Of a stretch of DNA of 64,000 nt, positions 40,069 through 48,584 are shown piece by piece (position 1 is the stretch's first letter; each line of letters begins with the position of its first letter). This DNA is from VRUE01 sp963716735 (GTDB lineage: Bacteria > Actinomycetota > Thermoleophilia > Solirubrobacterales > 70-9). The stretch lies in assembly GCA_963716735.1 (NCBI GenBank), contig OY970321.1, positions 248,001 through 312,000 of the forward strand, given 5' to 3'. The position numbers were made by a program, and so were the translations under genes. The notes beneath the pieces were generated by a model. That model saw only the letters and a program-made list of their open reading frames with translations. It made no database searches and had not been told where the DNA came from.

Positions 40069-40752
40069 ATGACGGCCGAGGAGCGGCGCGAGAAGCTGGT
40101 TGAGCTCTACAAGGAAGTGCAGGTGTGCGAAAGGTGCCCGCTGCACGAGACGCGGACCAAGTCCGTTTTCGGTGCGGGAGACGCCGACGCCGACGTGATG
40201 TTCGTCGGCGAGGCGCCGGGCGCCGAAGAGGATCGCCAGGGGCTGCCCTTCGTCGGTCGGGCCGGACAGCTGCTCAACCAGCTGCTGGAAGGAGTCGGCC
40301 TCTCGCGGGAGGACGTCTTCATCGCCAACGTGTTGAAGAGCCGGCCGCCAGGCAACCGCGATCCGCAACCCATGGAGATCGAGGCCTGCCGCCCTTACCT
40401 GTTCGAGCAGGTGCGGCTGATCGAGCCGCGCGTCGTCTGCACCCTGGGCAACTTCGCCACCAAGCTCTTGAGTGGCAACCCGACCGGAATCACCCGCGTG
40501 CGGGGCACGCCCCAAGTCCACGAGCTCGGCGGTCGCACTGTCTTCCTGCTGCCGCTCTTCCACCCAGCGGCGGCGCTGCGCACGCCCGCGGTCAAGGAGA
40601 CGCTGCGGGCCGACCTGGAGCTGTTGCCGCAGCTGCTGGCCGGGCCGCCCCCCGTTGGGGCCGCTGAGGCCGAGGTAGAGGAGGAGATCGCGGAGGAGCC
40701 GGTAGTCGAGCCGCCCCAGGACCCTGCCGATCAGCTCGACATGTTCGGTTGA
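40069..40752 (+). CDS. family 4 uracil-DNA glycosylase
   Basis: 227 residues. The 4Fe-4S cysteines appear as CERCPLH near residue 20 and in EACRPYLFEQV and VVCTLGN; active-site motif GEAPGAEEDRQGLPFVGRAG (about 45-65) and the C-terminal LFHPAAALR loop. It removes uracil from DNA. A 40-residue acidic, Pro-rich tail follows the catalytic domain. It overlaps tsaE. Confidence 0.92.
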   Translation: MTAEERREKLVELYKEVQVCERCPLHETRTKSVFGAGDADADVMFVGEAPGAEEDRQGLPFVGRAGQLLNQLLEGVGLSREDVFIANVLKSRPPGNRDPQPMEIEACRPYLFEQVRLIEPRVVCTLGNFATKLLSGNPTGITRVRGTPQVHELGGRTVFLLPLFHPAAALRTPAVKETLRADLELLPQLLAGPPPVGAAEAEVEEEIAEEPVVEPPQDPADQLDMFG

Positions 40753-41192
40753 GCGCTGCAGTGGAGACGGTCGAGAGCGGATCTTCGGCCGAGACCGAAG
40801 CTGCCGGGGCGAAGATCGCGGCGCAGCTCGCAGCCGGTGACGTCGTCGTCGTCAGCGGCGATCTGGGGGCGGGCAAGACGACCCTGATCAGGGGCGCCTG
40901 CCGGGCGCTCGGGGTCGAGGGCCCGGTTACCTCTCCCACCTTCACGATCGGCCAGCGCTACCGCGGCCGGGTGCCGATCTCCCACCTCGACCTCTACCGG
41001 CTCGGCGGGCTCGAGGGCGAGGACCCGGCATTGCTCGACGACTACCTCGACGCCGCCTCGATCGCCTTCGTCGAGTGGCCCGCGGTGGCCGAGCCGCAGC
41101 TGGCCGGGCGACGTGTGGTGGCGGTCCGGTTGGATCACGCCGGTGGTGACAGGCGGCGCATCGAAGTTGACAGCGCATCGGTCTCGAAATAG
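40749..41192 (+). CDS. tsaE: tRNA threonylcarbamoyladenosine biosynthesis ATPase TsaE
   Basis: 147 residues from TTG 40749 (TTGA overlap; GTG 40761 is an alternative). Walker A VSGDLGAGKTTLIRGACRAL, then GPVTSPTFTIGQRY and HLDLYRLG, then FVEWPAVAEPQL, all diagnostic of TsaE. It works with TsaB and TsaD, encoded just downstream, in t6A formation on tRNA. Confidence 0.92.
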   Translation: MSAAVETVESGSSAETEAAGAKIAAQLAAGDVVVVSGDLGAGKTTLIRGACRALGVEGPVTSPTFTIGQRYRGRVPISHLDLYRLGGLEGEDPALLDDYLDAASIAFVEWPAVAEPQLAGRRVVAVRLDHAGGDRRRIEVDSASVSK

Positions 41193-41235
41193 GTGTGTTT
41201 GGGAGGGGGATGCTGCCCTGTAGCATCGCCCGCGT

Positions 41236-41262
41236 ATGCAAATCGAAGGAGGAGAACGCTGA
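41236..41262 (+). CDS. 8-codon leader ORF MQIEGGER
   Basis: TAGCAT at 41221-41226 stands nine bases before this ATG. The ORF contains the AAGGAGGAG ribosome site of the next gene and ends in TGA overlapping its start (TGATG). Translation of the leader would thus pass over the ribosome site of the main gene and could control it. Confidence 0.35.
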   Translation: MQIEGGER

Positions 41263-41636
41263 TGAAGGGACTTAAGACGCTGACCGCGATCGGACTCGGG
41301 ATTGCGCTGTTGGCGAGTGCTTCCCCTGCATCGGCGAAGGGCGCCGCTTTCAAGCACTACGTCGCCTGTGGTCTCTCGCAGAAAGCGGACCCGTCGCACG
41401 TCTGTCAGAAGCAGCGCGACAAGGGCGCCTTCTTCCGCAGTAACAACGGCGATGTCTTTTACTCGGTCTGCGTCAAATTCCCGGGCAAAAAAAACCTCTG
41501 CAGGCCAAAACAGGAAGCGAAAAAGGGCCAGCTGTACGTGAACAAGATCACCTCGACGATCCCCGGCAAGCACCAGGTGACGTGGTTCGTGGGGGGCAAG
41601 CGGGTCGGCGCCTTCACCTTCACGGTCCCGGGGTAG
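41262..41636 (+). CDS. small exported hypothetical protein
   Basis: 124 residues from ATG 41262 (AAGGAGGAG, six bases upstream). A signal peptide covers residues 1-25 (TAIGLGIALLASASPASAKG). The mature part has four Cys (VACGLSQ, HVCQKQRD, YSVCVKF, NLCRPKQ), suggesting disulfides, and is Lys-rich with many AAA codons. The family is not recognised. It interrupts the tsaE-tsaB pair. Confidence 0.75.
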   Translation: MKGLKTLTAIGLGIALLASASPASAKGAAFKHYVACGLSQKADPSHVCQKQRDKGAFFRSNNGDVFYSVCVKFPGKKNLCRPKQEAKKGQLYVNKITSTIPGKHQVTWFVGGKRVGAFTFTVPG

Positions 41637-41642
41637 CGGACG

Positions 41643-42350
41643 CTGATAGCGGTCGGCTTCGACACCGCGACCGCCGACACCGCGGTCACCGCGACTCGCA
41701 AGGGCGAGGTTCTGTACGAGGCGCTGCTCGGCCTCTCCGAGAAGGGGGGGCCGCAGCACACCACTGCGCTGCTGGCCGAGGTTGAGCGCGCGGCGGAGGT
41801 GGCCGGCGGCTGGGAGGCGGTCGACCGGATCGCGGTCGGAATCGGGCCCGGCTCCTTCACCGGCCTGCGCGTGGGCATCGCCACGGCCCGGGCGCTGGGA
41901 CTGAGTCGGAGCCTGCCCCTCAGTGGGGTCGGCACTCTCGATGCGCTTGCGCGGGGGCTGGGCGAGGTCGCCGATCGGCAGCCCTGCCTCGCCGTCCTGG
42001 ACGCCCGTCGCGGCGAGGTTGCGGCGGCGGCCTATTCGGCCGACGGCGAGCAGCTGTGGGGACCCTGGCTCGGAGCCCCGGAGGAGCTCGCCACGCGGAT
42101 TCTCGCGCTGCCGGAAGCGGCGCTGTGCGGGGGGTCGGGCGCTGTACGATTTAGGCAGCAACTGACGAATCGGGCGGTCGAGATACCGGACGACGCCGAT
42201 CCCGTTCACCGCGTCGCCGCACGGCACATCTGCGCTCTCGCGGCCGCGGGGAGGGAGGAGGACGAATCCGGCTCCATCGCCCCGATCTATTTGAGGCCCC
42301 CCGATGCAGAACGGTGGCGTGAGCGAGACTCTCTCAAAGCAGCCGAGTGA
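41643..42350 (+). CDS. tsaB: TsaB, t6A biosynthesis partner of TsaD
   Basis: About 235 residues. The N-terminal strand IAVGFDTATADTAVTAT and the RIAVGIGPGSFTGLRVGIATA motif identify TsaB. The homologous start has no ATG, GTG or TTG: codons after the previous gene's TAG, in the same frame, are CGG ACG CTG ATA GCG. CTG 41643 is the best candidate. The first canonical start, GTG 41799, would remove the first 50 residues of the fold. Confidence 0.85.
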   Translation: MIAVGFDTATADTAVTATRKGEVLYEALLGLSEKGGPQHTTALLAEVERAAEVAGGWEAVDRIAVGIGPGSFTGLRVGIATARALGLSRSLPLSGVGTLDALARGLGEVADRQPCLAVLDARRGEVAAAAYSADGEQLWGPWLGAPEELATRILALPEAALCGGSGAVRFRQQLTNRAVEIPDDADPVHRVAARHICALAAAGREEDESGSIAPIYLRPPDAERWRERDSLKAAE

Positions 42351-42789
42351 GCTGAGCGGCGAACCGCCGGTGCGGCGGCTTGCCTACAGCGACCTCCCGG
42401 CGGTGATCTCGGTCGAGCGCCGCTCCTTCCCGGCGCCCTGGTCGCTGGCGATGTTCGTGCTTGAGCTTTCCAAGCCGTCGGGGATCTGCCTGGCGGCCAC
42501 CGCCGCCGACGAGCTGGTCGGCTATCTCGTCTGCTCGCGCTATGACCGCGTCTGGCACGTGATGAACGTCGCGGTGGCGCCGGAGCGGCGTCGCCAGGGC
42601 ATCGCCAGCCGCCTGATCTCACAGCTGCTGGCCGAGGCAGGCGACGAGCTCCCGTTCACGCTCGAGGTGCGGGTCTCCAACCGCGACGCGATCGCGATGT
42701 ACGAGAAGCTCGGCTTCCGCTCGGCCGGGGTGCGGCCTCGCTACTACCAAGACAATGGCGAGGACGCCCTGATCATGTGGCTGGACTGA
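42304..42789 (+). CDS. rimI: ribosomal-protein alanine N-acetyltransferase (RimI-like)
   Basis: 161 residues, GNAT fold: RRLAYSDLPAVISVERRSFPAPWSL, then NVAVAPERRRQGIASRLISQLL (acetyl-CoA loop) and LEVRVSNRDAIAMYEKLGFR, as in RimI. It overlaps the end of tsaB by 47 bases; GTG 42319 is an alternative start. rimI between tsaB and tsaD is a common arrangement. Confidence 0.88.
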   Translation: MQNGGVSETLSKQPSELSGEPPVRRLAYSDLPAVISVERRSFPAPWSLAMFVLELSKPSGICLAATAADELVGYLVCSRYDRVWHVMNVAVAPERRRQGIASRLISQLLAEAGDELPFTLEVRVSNRDAIAMYEKLGFRSAGVRPRYYQDNGEDALIMWLD

Positions 42790-42795
42790 GCCGCC

Positions 42796-43824
42796 TTGAT
42801 CCTCGCCGTAGAGACCTCCTGCGATGACACCTGCGCCGCCGTCCTCGACGGCCCGCGGATCCTCTCCAACCTGATCTCCTCCCAGGACGAGGCCCACGCG
42901 GCCTTCGGCGGGATCGTCCCGGAGGTGGCCTCGCGCCACCACCTCGAGCTCGCGGTGCCGGTGATCGGTGCGGCGCTGAGCGAGGCCGGCGCCTCGATGG
43001 ATCAGATCGATTCCGTCGCGGTGACCGCCGGCCCCGGCCTGATCGGGGCGCTGCTGGTCGGGCTCAGCACGGCCAAGGCGATCGCCGCGCCGCGCCGCCT
43101 GCCGTTGATCCCGGTCGACCACCTGCAGGGTCACGTTGCCGCCAATTTCCTTGCTCCCGAGCCGCTCGAGCCCCCCTTTCTCTGTCTCGTTGCCAGCGGT
43201 GGCCACACGCTGCTGGCCGGGGTGCGCGACCACAGCGGCCACGAGGTTCTCGGTCAGACCCTCGACGACGCCGCCGGCGAGGCCTTCGACAAGGTCGCCC
43301 GCCTGCTCGGCCTCGGCTTTCCCGGCGGTCCGGCGCTGCAGAGGCTGGCTGAGGAGGGCGACCCCGCGGCGTTTGACCTACCGGTTGCGATGGCCCGGGA
43401 TCCTGGGCTCGACTTCAGCTTCAGCGGGTTGAAGACGGCGATGGTGTACCTGTGCCGCGACCTCGGCGAGGACGGGGTCGTCGAGAGCCGTGCCGACCTC
43501 GCCGCGAGCTTTCAAGCGGCAGCGGTCGGGCAGCTGACGGCGAAACTGAAGCGGGCGCTGAAGCGGGGCGATTGGGGCGCGGTCGCGCTCGGCGGCGGCG
43601 TCGCCGCCAACGGGCCGCTGCGCGAGGCGGTGTCGGCCCTCTGCGAGGAGCAGGGCGTGCGGTTGAAGCTGGTGCCGTTGGAGCTCTGCACCGACAATGC
43701 GGCGATGATCGGCTCCGCGGCCCGCTTCGCCCCATCCCTCCCATACCCCGAGTACCTTGCCTACGATGCATTCCCACGATCCGGGACCCAGCGGAGCGCC
43801 GAGCGAGCAAGCGTCCATCTCTGA
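42796..43824 (+). CDS. tsaD: tRNA N6-threonylcarbamoyltransferase TsaD
   Basis: 342 residues from TTG 42796. ILAVETSCDDTCAAVLDG, AFGGIVPEVASRHHLE, VTAGPGLIGALLVGLSTAKA, metal ligands in PVDHLQGHVAANF, VASGGHT, and ALGGGVAANGPLRE are the conserved motifs. It transfers the threonylcarbamoyl group to A37 of tRNA. Its end overlaps the glutaredoxin-like gene. Confidence 0.95.
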   Translation: MILAVETSCDDTCAAVLDGPRILSNLISSQDEAHAAFGGIVPEVASRHHLELAVPVIGAALSEAGASMDQIDSVAVTAGPGLIGALLVGLSTAKAIAAPRRLPLIPVDHLQGHVAANFLAPEPLEPPFLCLVASGGHTLLAGVRDHSGHEVLGQTLDDAAGEAFDKVARLLGLGFPGGPALQRLAEEGDPAAFDLPVAMARDPGLDFSFSGLKTAMVYLCRDLGEDGVVESRADLAASFQAAAVGQLTAKLKRALKRGDWGAVALGGGVAANGPLREAVSALCEEQGVRLKLVPLELCTDNAAMIGSAARFAPSLPYPEYLAYDAFPRSGTQRSAERASVHL

Positions 43825-44098
43825 TTCTTCGCGCCGCGAGCGAGGCGCGACTTTGATTCTCTACTCGCGCCCGGGTTGCCACCTCTGCGAGCAGGCGCTG
43901 GAAGAGCTCGTCGCCCTGCACGCTGAGGGCTACCGCTTCGAGCTGCGCGAGGTCGACATCGAGAGCGACGAGGCACTGTTGCGAGCGATGCTCGAGCGCA
44001 TTCCCGTGCTCGAGCTGAACGGTGAGGTCGTCTCCGAGCTGACCCTGGACCAAACCTCCGTTCGGGCGCGGCTCGATACTGTGGGGGCCGATGATTGA
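43766..44098 (+). CDS. glutaredoxin-like (DUF836) thioredoxin-fold protein
   Basis: 110 residues from ATG 43766, within the tsaD end. LILYSRPGCHLCEQALEELV has the CxxC active site (CHLC); FELREVDIESDEALLRAMLERIPVLELNGEVV gives the rest of the thioredoxin fold with the cis-Pro (RIPVLE). The first 30 residues are probably unstructured. It overlaps rex, which fits a redox-related pair. Confidence 0.85.
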   Translation: MHSHDPGPSGAPSEQASISDSSRRERGATLILYSRPGCHLCEQALEELVALHAEGYRFELREVDIESDEALLRAMLERIPVLELNGEVVSELTLDQTSVRARLDTVGADD

Positions 44099-44762
44099 GC
44101 AGGCCGTGGAGGAGGTCGAGGTGCCCAGTGGGCTGGTTGGCGATGGCGAGCGCCTCTCGCTCGGCGTAGCCGCGCGCCTCTCCCGCTACCTGCAGGTGCT
44201 GACCCAGGCCCGCAAGATGGGGCGCGAGACGATCTCCTCGCAGGAACTGTCGGACTACACGCACATCAATCCGACCCAGATTCGCCGCGACCTCTCGGGC
44301 TTCGGCAAGTTCGGCAAGCGCGGCGTCGGCTACAACGTCGACTCGCTGGTCGCTGAGATCCGCAAGATCCTGCGCACCTCGGGCCAGCACAACATCGCCC
44401 TCTTCGGCGCCGGCAACCTCGGCCAGGCGATCGCCAGCTCCGACATCTTCGCCGACCACGGCTTCGAGGTCGTCGCCATGTTCGACATCGACCCGGAGGT
44501 CGTCGGTACCCAGGTCGGCAGCCTGCAGATCCGCGATTTCGGCGAGCTCGAGGCGGTCGTCTCCGAGCAGGAGATCGTCGTCGGAGTGCTTGCCGTCCCC
44601 GCCGCGGCGGCGCAGGCCGTCGCCGACCGCCTGGTCGAGGCCGGGGTGAAGATCATCTTCAACTACTCCGAGCAGCTGCTTCAGGTGCCGCCGGAGGTGA
44701 CGGTGCATACCTCCAGCCCCGCTGTCGACCTTCTCTACGCGCTCTACTTCTACTTGACCTGA
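44091..44762 (+). CDS. rex: redox-sensing transcriptional repressor Rex
   Basis: 223 residues. N-terminal winged helix SRYLQVLTQARKMGRETISS and INPTQIRRDLSGFGKFGKRGVGY; Rossmann NAD(H) site IALFGAGNLGQAIA; domain-swap C-terminal helix VDLLYALYFYLT. Rex leaves DNA when NADH is high. No typical inverted Rex box was spotted near neighbouring genes. Confidence 0.95.
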   Translation: MIEQAVEEVEVPSGLVGDGERLSLGVAARLSRYLQVLTQARKMGRETISSQELSDYTHINPTQIRRDLSGFGKFGKRGVGYNVDSLVAEIRKILRTSGQHNIALFGAGNLGQAIASSDIFADHGFEVVAMFDIDPEVVGTQVGSLQIRDFGELEAVVSEQEIVVGVLAVPAAAAQAVADRLVEAGVKIIFNYSEQLLQVPPEVTVHTSSPAVDLLYALYFYLT

Positions 44763-44777
44763 GAAGGAGACCGGACC

Positions 44778-45923
44778 TTGTCCCTGGACCTCGACCTGGC
44801 TCGGGAGAGATTCGAGTCATCCACCGACTTCACGATCGGCCTCGAGGAGGAGTTCGCGATCCTCGATCCCGTCACGCTCGAGCTCGAGCACCGCTTCGAG
44901 GAGCTCTACGCGGCCTGTCAGAAGGATGAGGTACTGGCCGAGTCGGCAGCCGGCGAGCTGATCGCCTCGGAGATCGAGATCCGCTCGGGACGCTCGCGGG
45001 ACTTTGAGACAGCGATGGCCGCGCAGCAGGAGCGCCGTGGCCGGCTTTTCGATCTAGCCGACGGGATGGGATTGGGACTGGCCGCAATGGGCACGCACCC
45101 TTGGGCGAATTACCTCGACCAGCGGATCATCGATACCCCCCACTACAACCGCCTGCGGCAGGAATTGGGCTGGGTCGCGCAGCGCAACAACACCTGGAGC
45201 ATGCACGTCCATATGGGCGTGCGAGGCGCCGACCGGGCGATAGCTGTCTGTGACTGGATGCGCGAGCTGCTGCCGCTGTTGCTGGCGGCCTCGGCCAACT
45301 CGCCTTTTCTCGACCGTCGCGATACCGGCCTGCACACGGTGCGCACCGAGATCTTCGCCCGCACCTTCCCCCGTTGCGGCGTACCCAGTCCCTTTGTCGA
45401 CTGGGACAGCTACGCCGAGTTCATCGGTGTCCTGCAGCGGACCGGCAGCGCGGTCGAGTCGACCCAGCTGTGGTGGAGCGTCCGGCCGCACCATCAGTTC
45501 GGCACGGTCGAGGTACGGATCTGCGACGCGCAGACGCGTGGCGACGAGTCGTTCGCGCTGGCTGGCCTGGTCGCCGCCAGCATTGCGCAGACCGCGCTCG
45601 ACTACGACGAGCACGGTTACGACGGCGCCGGCGCGCCGCTGCGCGACCGCGAGATCGAGGAGAACCTCTGGCGGGCGATCCGTTACGGGATGAGCGGCAA
45701 GCTGATCGATTTCCGTCGCGGTGAGGAGATCGAGGCGCGGGCGGTGCTGGAGGGCCTGCTCGAGTGGACCGAGCCGGCGCGCTCAGCGCTCGGGATCGAG
45801 CCGCGGCTACCCGAGCGCAACGGCGCTCAACGCGCGCACGAGGCTCTCGGGGCGGGCATCGCGATTGAGGACGTCTACCGCGACGCGGTGCGCGAAACGC
45901 ACCGCACCTATGCGGGCGCCTAG
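44778..45923 (+). CDS. GCS2-type carboxylate-amine ligase (YbdK family)
   Basis: 381 residues from TTG 44778 with GAAGGAGA upstream. FTIGLEEEFAILDPVTLEL at the start, GTHPWANYLDQRIID, NTWSMHVHMGVRGADRAI and RPHHQFGTVEVRICDAQT are motifs of the glutamate-cysteine ligase 2 family. Such enzymes form gamma-glutamyl amides or act in glutathione-like thiol synthesis; the substrate is uncertain. Confidence 0.9.
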   Translation: MSLDLDLARERFESSTDFTIGLEEEFAILDPVTLELEHRFEELYAACQKDEVLAESAAGELIASEIEIRSGRSRDFETAMAAQQERRGRLFDLADGMGLGLAAMGTHPWANYLDQRIIDTPHYNRLRQELGWVAQRNNTWSMHVHMGVRGADRAIAVCDWMRELLPLLLAASANSPFLDRRDTGLHTVRTEIFARTFPRCGVPSPFVDWDSYAEFIGVLQRTGSAVESTQLWWSVRPHHQFGTVEVRICDAQTRGDESFALAGLVAASIAQTALDYDEHGYDGAGAPLRDREIEENLWRAIRYGMSGKLIDFRRGEEIEARAVLEGLLEWTEPARSALGIEPRLPERNGAQRAHEALGAGIAIEDVYRDAVRETHRTYAGA

Positions 45924-45975
45924 CAGACGGCGTAGGGCGTTCGAGGGCTGAAAACGCGGTATCCGCGGGCCCTTA

Positions 45976-45981
45976 TAGACT
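45976..45981 (+). promoter_or_regulatory. -10-like TAGACT of hppA
   Basis: It lies about 37 bases ahead of TTG 46018; GGAGGA near 46006 is the ribosome site, so this mRNA has a short leader. Confidence 0.45.
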
Positions 45982-46017
45982 CCCGCGCCGCCTTAACCCC
46001 AGCCGGAGGAACCGAAC

Positions 46018-48105
46018 TTGACCAGCTTCTTGACCGATTACGGAGTCGTCGTTGCGCTTGTCTGCGCAGGGGCGGCGGTTGTCTATGGACTCATCATCAC
46101 GCAGCGCCTGCTCGCGAAGTCGCCGGGCAACGAGCGCATGCAGGAAATCTCAGGCGCCGTCCAGGAGGGCGCAAAGGCCTACCTCAACCGCCAGTACACG
46201 ATCATCGCCGCGGTCGCGGTGCCGATTGCGATCGTGCTCTGGCTCCTGCAGGACTACCAGACCGCGATCGGTTTCGTGATCGGCGGGGTCCTTTCGGGCG
46301 CAACCGGATTCATCGGCATGAACCTCTCGGTGCGTGCCAACGCCCGCGTGGCCGAGGCCGCCCGTGGCGGCGTCCCGCCGGCACTCGACGTCGCCTTCAA
46401 GGGCGGTTCGGTGACCGGCCTGCTCGTCGTCGGCCTGGCGCTGCTCGGCGTCGCCGGCTACTTCGGCATCCTCGTCGCCACCGGCAGCAGCGACAAGGAG
46501 GCCGTCGACGCGCTCGTCGGCCTCGGCTTCGGCGGCTCGCTGATCTCCGTCTTCGCCCGGCTCGGCGGTGGCATCTTCACCAAGGCCGCTGACGTCGGCG
46601 CCGACCTGGTCGGCAAGGTCGAGGCGGGGATCCCCGAGGACGATCCTCGTAACCCCGCGGTGATCGCCGACAACGTCGGCGACAACGTCGGCGACTGCGC
46701 CGGCATGGCCGCGGACCTCTTCGAGACCTACGCGGTCACCACGGTCGCGGTGATGCTGCTCGGCGTGCTCACCTTCACCGGCTCGGGTGGTGACTTCTCG
46801 CGCGAGGTGGCGCTTTTCCCGCTGGTCATCGGCGGGGTGGCGATCATCGCCTCGATCATTGGCGCCCTCTTGGTGCGGACCAAAACGGACCGGGTCGAGG
46901 GAGCGCTGTACACCGGCGTCATCGCCGCCGGGATCCTCTCGATCGCGGCCTTCTACCCGATCACCGATTGGATGATGAGCGACCCGGTGCGGCTCGGCCT
47001 CAGCACCGCGGCCGACGCGGTCAGCGTCACCGACCTCTGGCTCTGCGCCGTGATCGGCGTCGCCGTGACGGCGCTACTTTTTGTCATCACCGAATTTTAT
47101 ACCGCGACCCGTTTCCGCCCGGTCAAGTCGATCGCCAAGGCGTCGGAGACCGGTCACGCGACCAACATCATCCAGGGGCTGGCACAGGGCTTCCAGTCGA
47201 CGGCAGCACCGGCGTTGGTGCTGGCGCTCGCGATCCTCGGCGCCAACGAGCTCGCCGGCATCTACGGCATCGGCATCGCCGTGATGGCTCAGCTCTCGCT
47301 CTGCGGTCTGATCGTCGCCCTCGACGCCTTCGGGCCGATCACCGACAACGCCGGTGGCATCGCCGAGATGGCGGACCTGCCCGAGGAGGTTCGCGCCGTG
47401 ACCGACCCGCTCGACGCGGTCGGCAACACGACCAAGGCGGTCACCAAGGGTTACGCGATCGGCTCCGCCGCGCTCGCCGCGCTGGTGCTGTTCGCCGCCT
47501 TCAAGAGCGAATTGGCCGAGGAGGCGCCGACCGGGTTCGACCTCAACGCCCTCTTCAACCTGAGCAGCCCTGACGTCCTGATCGGGCTGATCATCGGCGG
47601 CATGATGGTCTACCTGTTCGCGGCCTTCGCGATCGAGGCCGTTGGACGTGCCGGTGGCCAGGTCGTCGAACAGGTGCGCGAGCAGTTCCGCGAGCACCCG
47701 GGGATCATGGAGGGCACCGAAAAACCCGACTACGGGAAAACGGTCAGCATCGTCACCCTGGCGGCGCAGAAAGAGATGATCCTGCCCGCGCTGATCCCGA
47801 TCGCCGTCCCGGTCGTCGTCGGCCTGCTCAGCGTCAATGCGCTCGGCGGTCTGCTGATCGGCGTCATCGTCGTCGGTCTCTTCGCCGCGATCTCGATGAC
47901 CGCCGGTGGCGGTGCCTGGGACAACGCCAAGAAGCTGATCGAGGACGGCGCCCACGGCGGCAAAGGCTCCCCGGCCCATGAAGCCTCGGTGACCGGCGAC
48001 ACCGTCGGCGATCCCTACAAGGACACGGCCGGGCCGGCGATCAACCCGATGATCAAGGTGGCCAACATCGTCGCCATCCTGATCATCCCGATAGTTCACT
48101 TCTAA
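46018..48105 (+). CDS. hppA: membrane-bound proton-translocating pyrophosphatase
   Basis: 695 residues, about 16 membrane helices. Pyrophosphate site: DVGADLVGKVEAGIPEDDPR and NPAVIADNVGDNVGDCAGMA; also DNAGGIAEMADLPEEVR, and near the end DTVGDPYKDTAGPAINPMIK. GNTTKAVTKGYAIGSA has Lys and Thr at the two positions that mark the K+-independent H+-PPases. It pumps protons using PPi. The start is TTG 46018 behind GGAGGA. Confidence 0.96.
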   Translation: MTSFLTDYGVVVALVCAGAAVVYGLIITQRLLAKSPGNERMQEISGAVQEGAKAYLNRQYTIIAAVAVPIAIVLWLLQDYQTAIGFVIGGVLSGATGFIGMNLSVRANARVAEAARGGVPPALDVAFKGGSVTGLLVVGLALLGVAGYFGILVATGSSDKEAVDALVGLGFGGSLISVFARLGGGIFTKAADVGADLVGKVEAGIPEDDPRNPAVIADNVGDNVGDCAGMAADLFETYAVTTVAVMLLGVLTFTGSGGDFSREVALFPLVIGGVAIIASIIGALLVRTKTDRVEGALYTGVIAAGILSIAAFYPITDWMMSDPVRLGLSTAADAVSVTDLWLCAVIGVAVTALLFVITEFYTATRFRPVKSIAKASETGHATNIIQGLAQGFQSTAAPALVLALAILGANELAGIYGIGIAVMAQLSLCGLIVALDAFGPITDNAGGIAEMADLPEEVRAVTDPLDAVGNTTKAVTKGYAIGSAALAALVLFAAFKSELAEEAPTGFDLNALFNLSSPDVLIGLIIGGMMVYLFAAFAIEAVGRAGGQVVEQVREQFREHPGIMEGTEKPDYGKTVSIVTLAAQKEMILPALIPIAVPVVVGLLSVNALGGLLIGVIVVGLFAAISMTAGGGAWDNAKKLIEDGAHGGKGSPAHEASVTGDTVGDPYKDTAGPAINPMIKVANIVAILIIPIVHF

Positions 48106-48120
48106 GGATTCGGCAAGGGG

Positions 48121-48240
48121 GAGGGCCAGGGTGCCCTCCCGCCTTGCTGGGTTTTTCGCCAGGATCGCTTTAGGCTGGCCGCGTGCGCTGGTGGGGCGAA
48201 AAAGAGGACGCCGCTGCGTCGGGAGGGCACCCTGCCCCTC
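48121..48240 (+). repeat. 120-bp inverted-repeat element, copy D (family II)
   Basis: 21-bp arms at 48121-48141 and 48220-48240 with one mismatch. The interior cores CTTGCTGGGTTTTTCGCCAG and GGGGCGAAAAAGAGGACGCC match copy C (24485-24610). Arm changes relative to C are paired (GCCCTGCC with GGCAGGGC there, GCCCTCCC with GGGAGGGC here). It lies between the convergent hppA and DUF2283 genes. Confidence 0.87.
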
Positions 48241-48323
48241 CTCGCGGGCGCCCAGTGCTGTCCACGGTTGATCGGGATCGCGGCCCGTTTCTGTAGCTGC
48301 TGTGGTCCTGCGGCCGGCGTGTT

Positions 48324-48584
48324 CTACGCAGCGCTTCTGGTGCGGCTTGGAGTTGGTAGCGCATCTACCAACTCAGGAGGGAGATTTCGGCTGGCGTCCC
48401 AGATCTCGAAACCCATCAGGTGGCCATCGTCCGGGTGACGATCGATAAGGCCCCAGTCGTGCTCTTCGCTAACTGCCCTGCCACGCTCGAATGAGAGCAG
48501 AGCGATATCGACCTCGGGGTCATAGTGAGCGCGCACGATCGGTCGAGGATAGCGCAACTCTTTGTCGTCTCTTAGAGCGGCCAT
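48324..48584 (-). CDS. DUF2283 protein, probable antitoxin-like partner
   Basis: 86 residues. RAHYDPEVDIALLSFERGRAV, EHDWGLIDRHPDDGHLMGFE and IWDASRNLPPELVDALP match DUF2283, small beta-rich proteins often encoded next to DUF4258 proteins in toxin-antitoxin-like pairs. It starts inside the last codons of the DUF4258 frame at 48572. Confidence 0.8.
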   Translation of the reverse strand: MAALRDDKELRYPRPIVRAHYDPEVDIALLSFERGRAVSEEHDWGLIDRHPDDGHLMGFEIWDASRNLPPELVDALPTPSRTRSAA

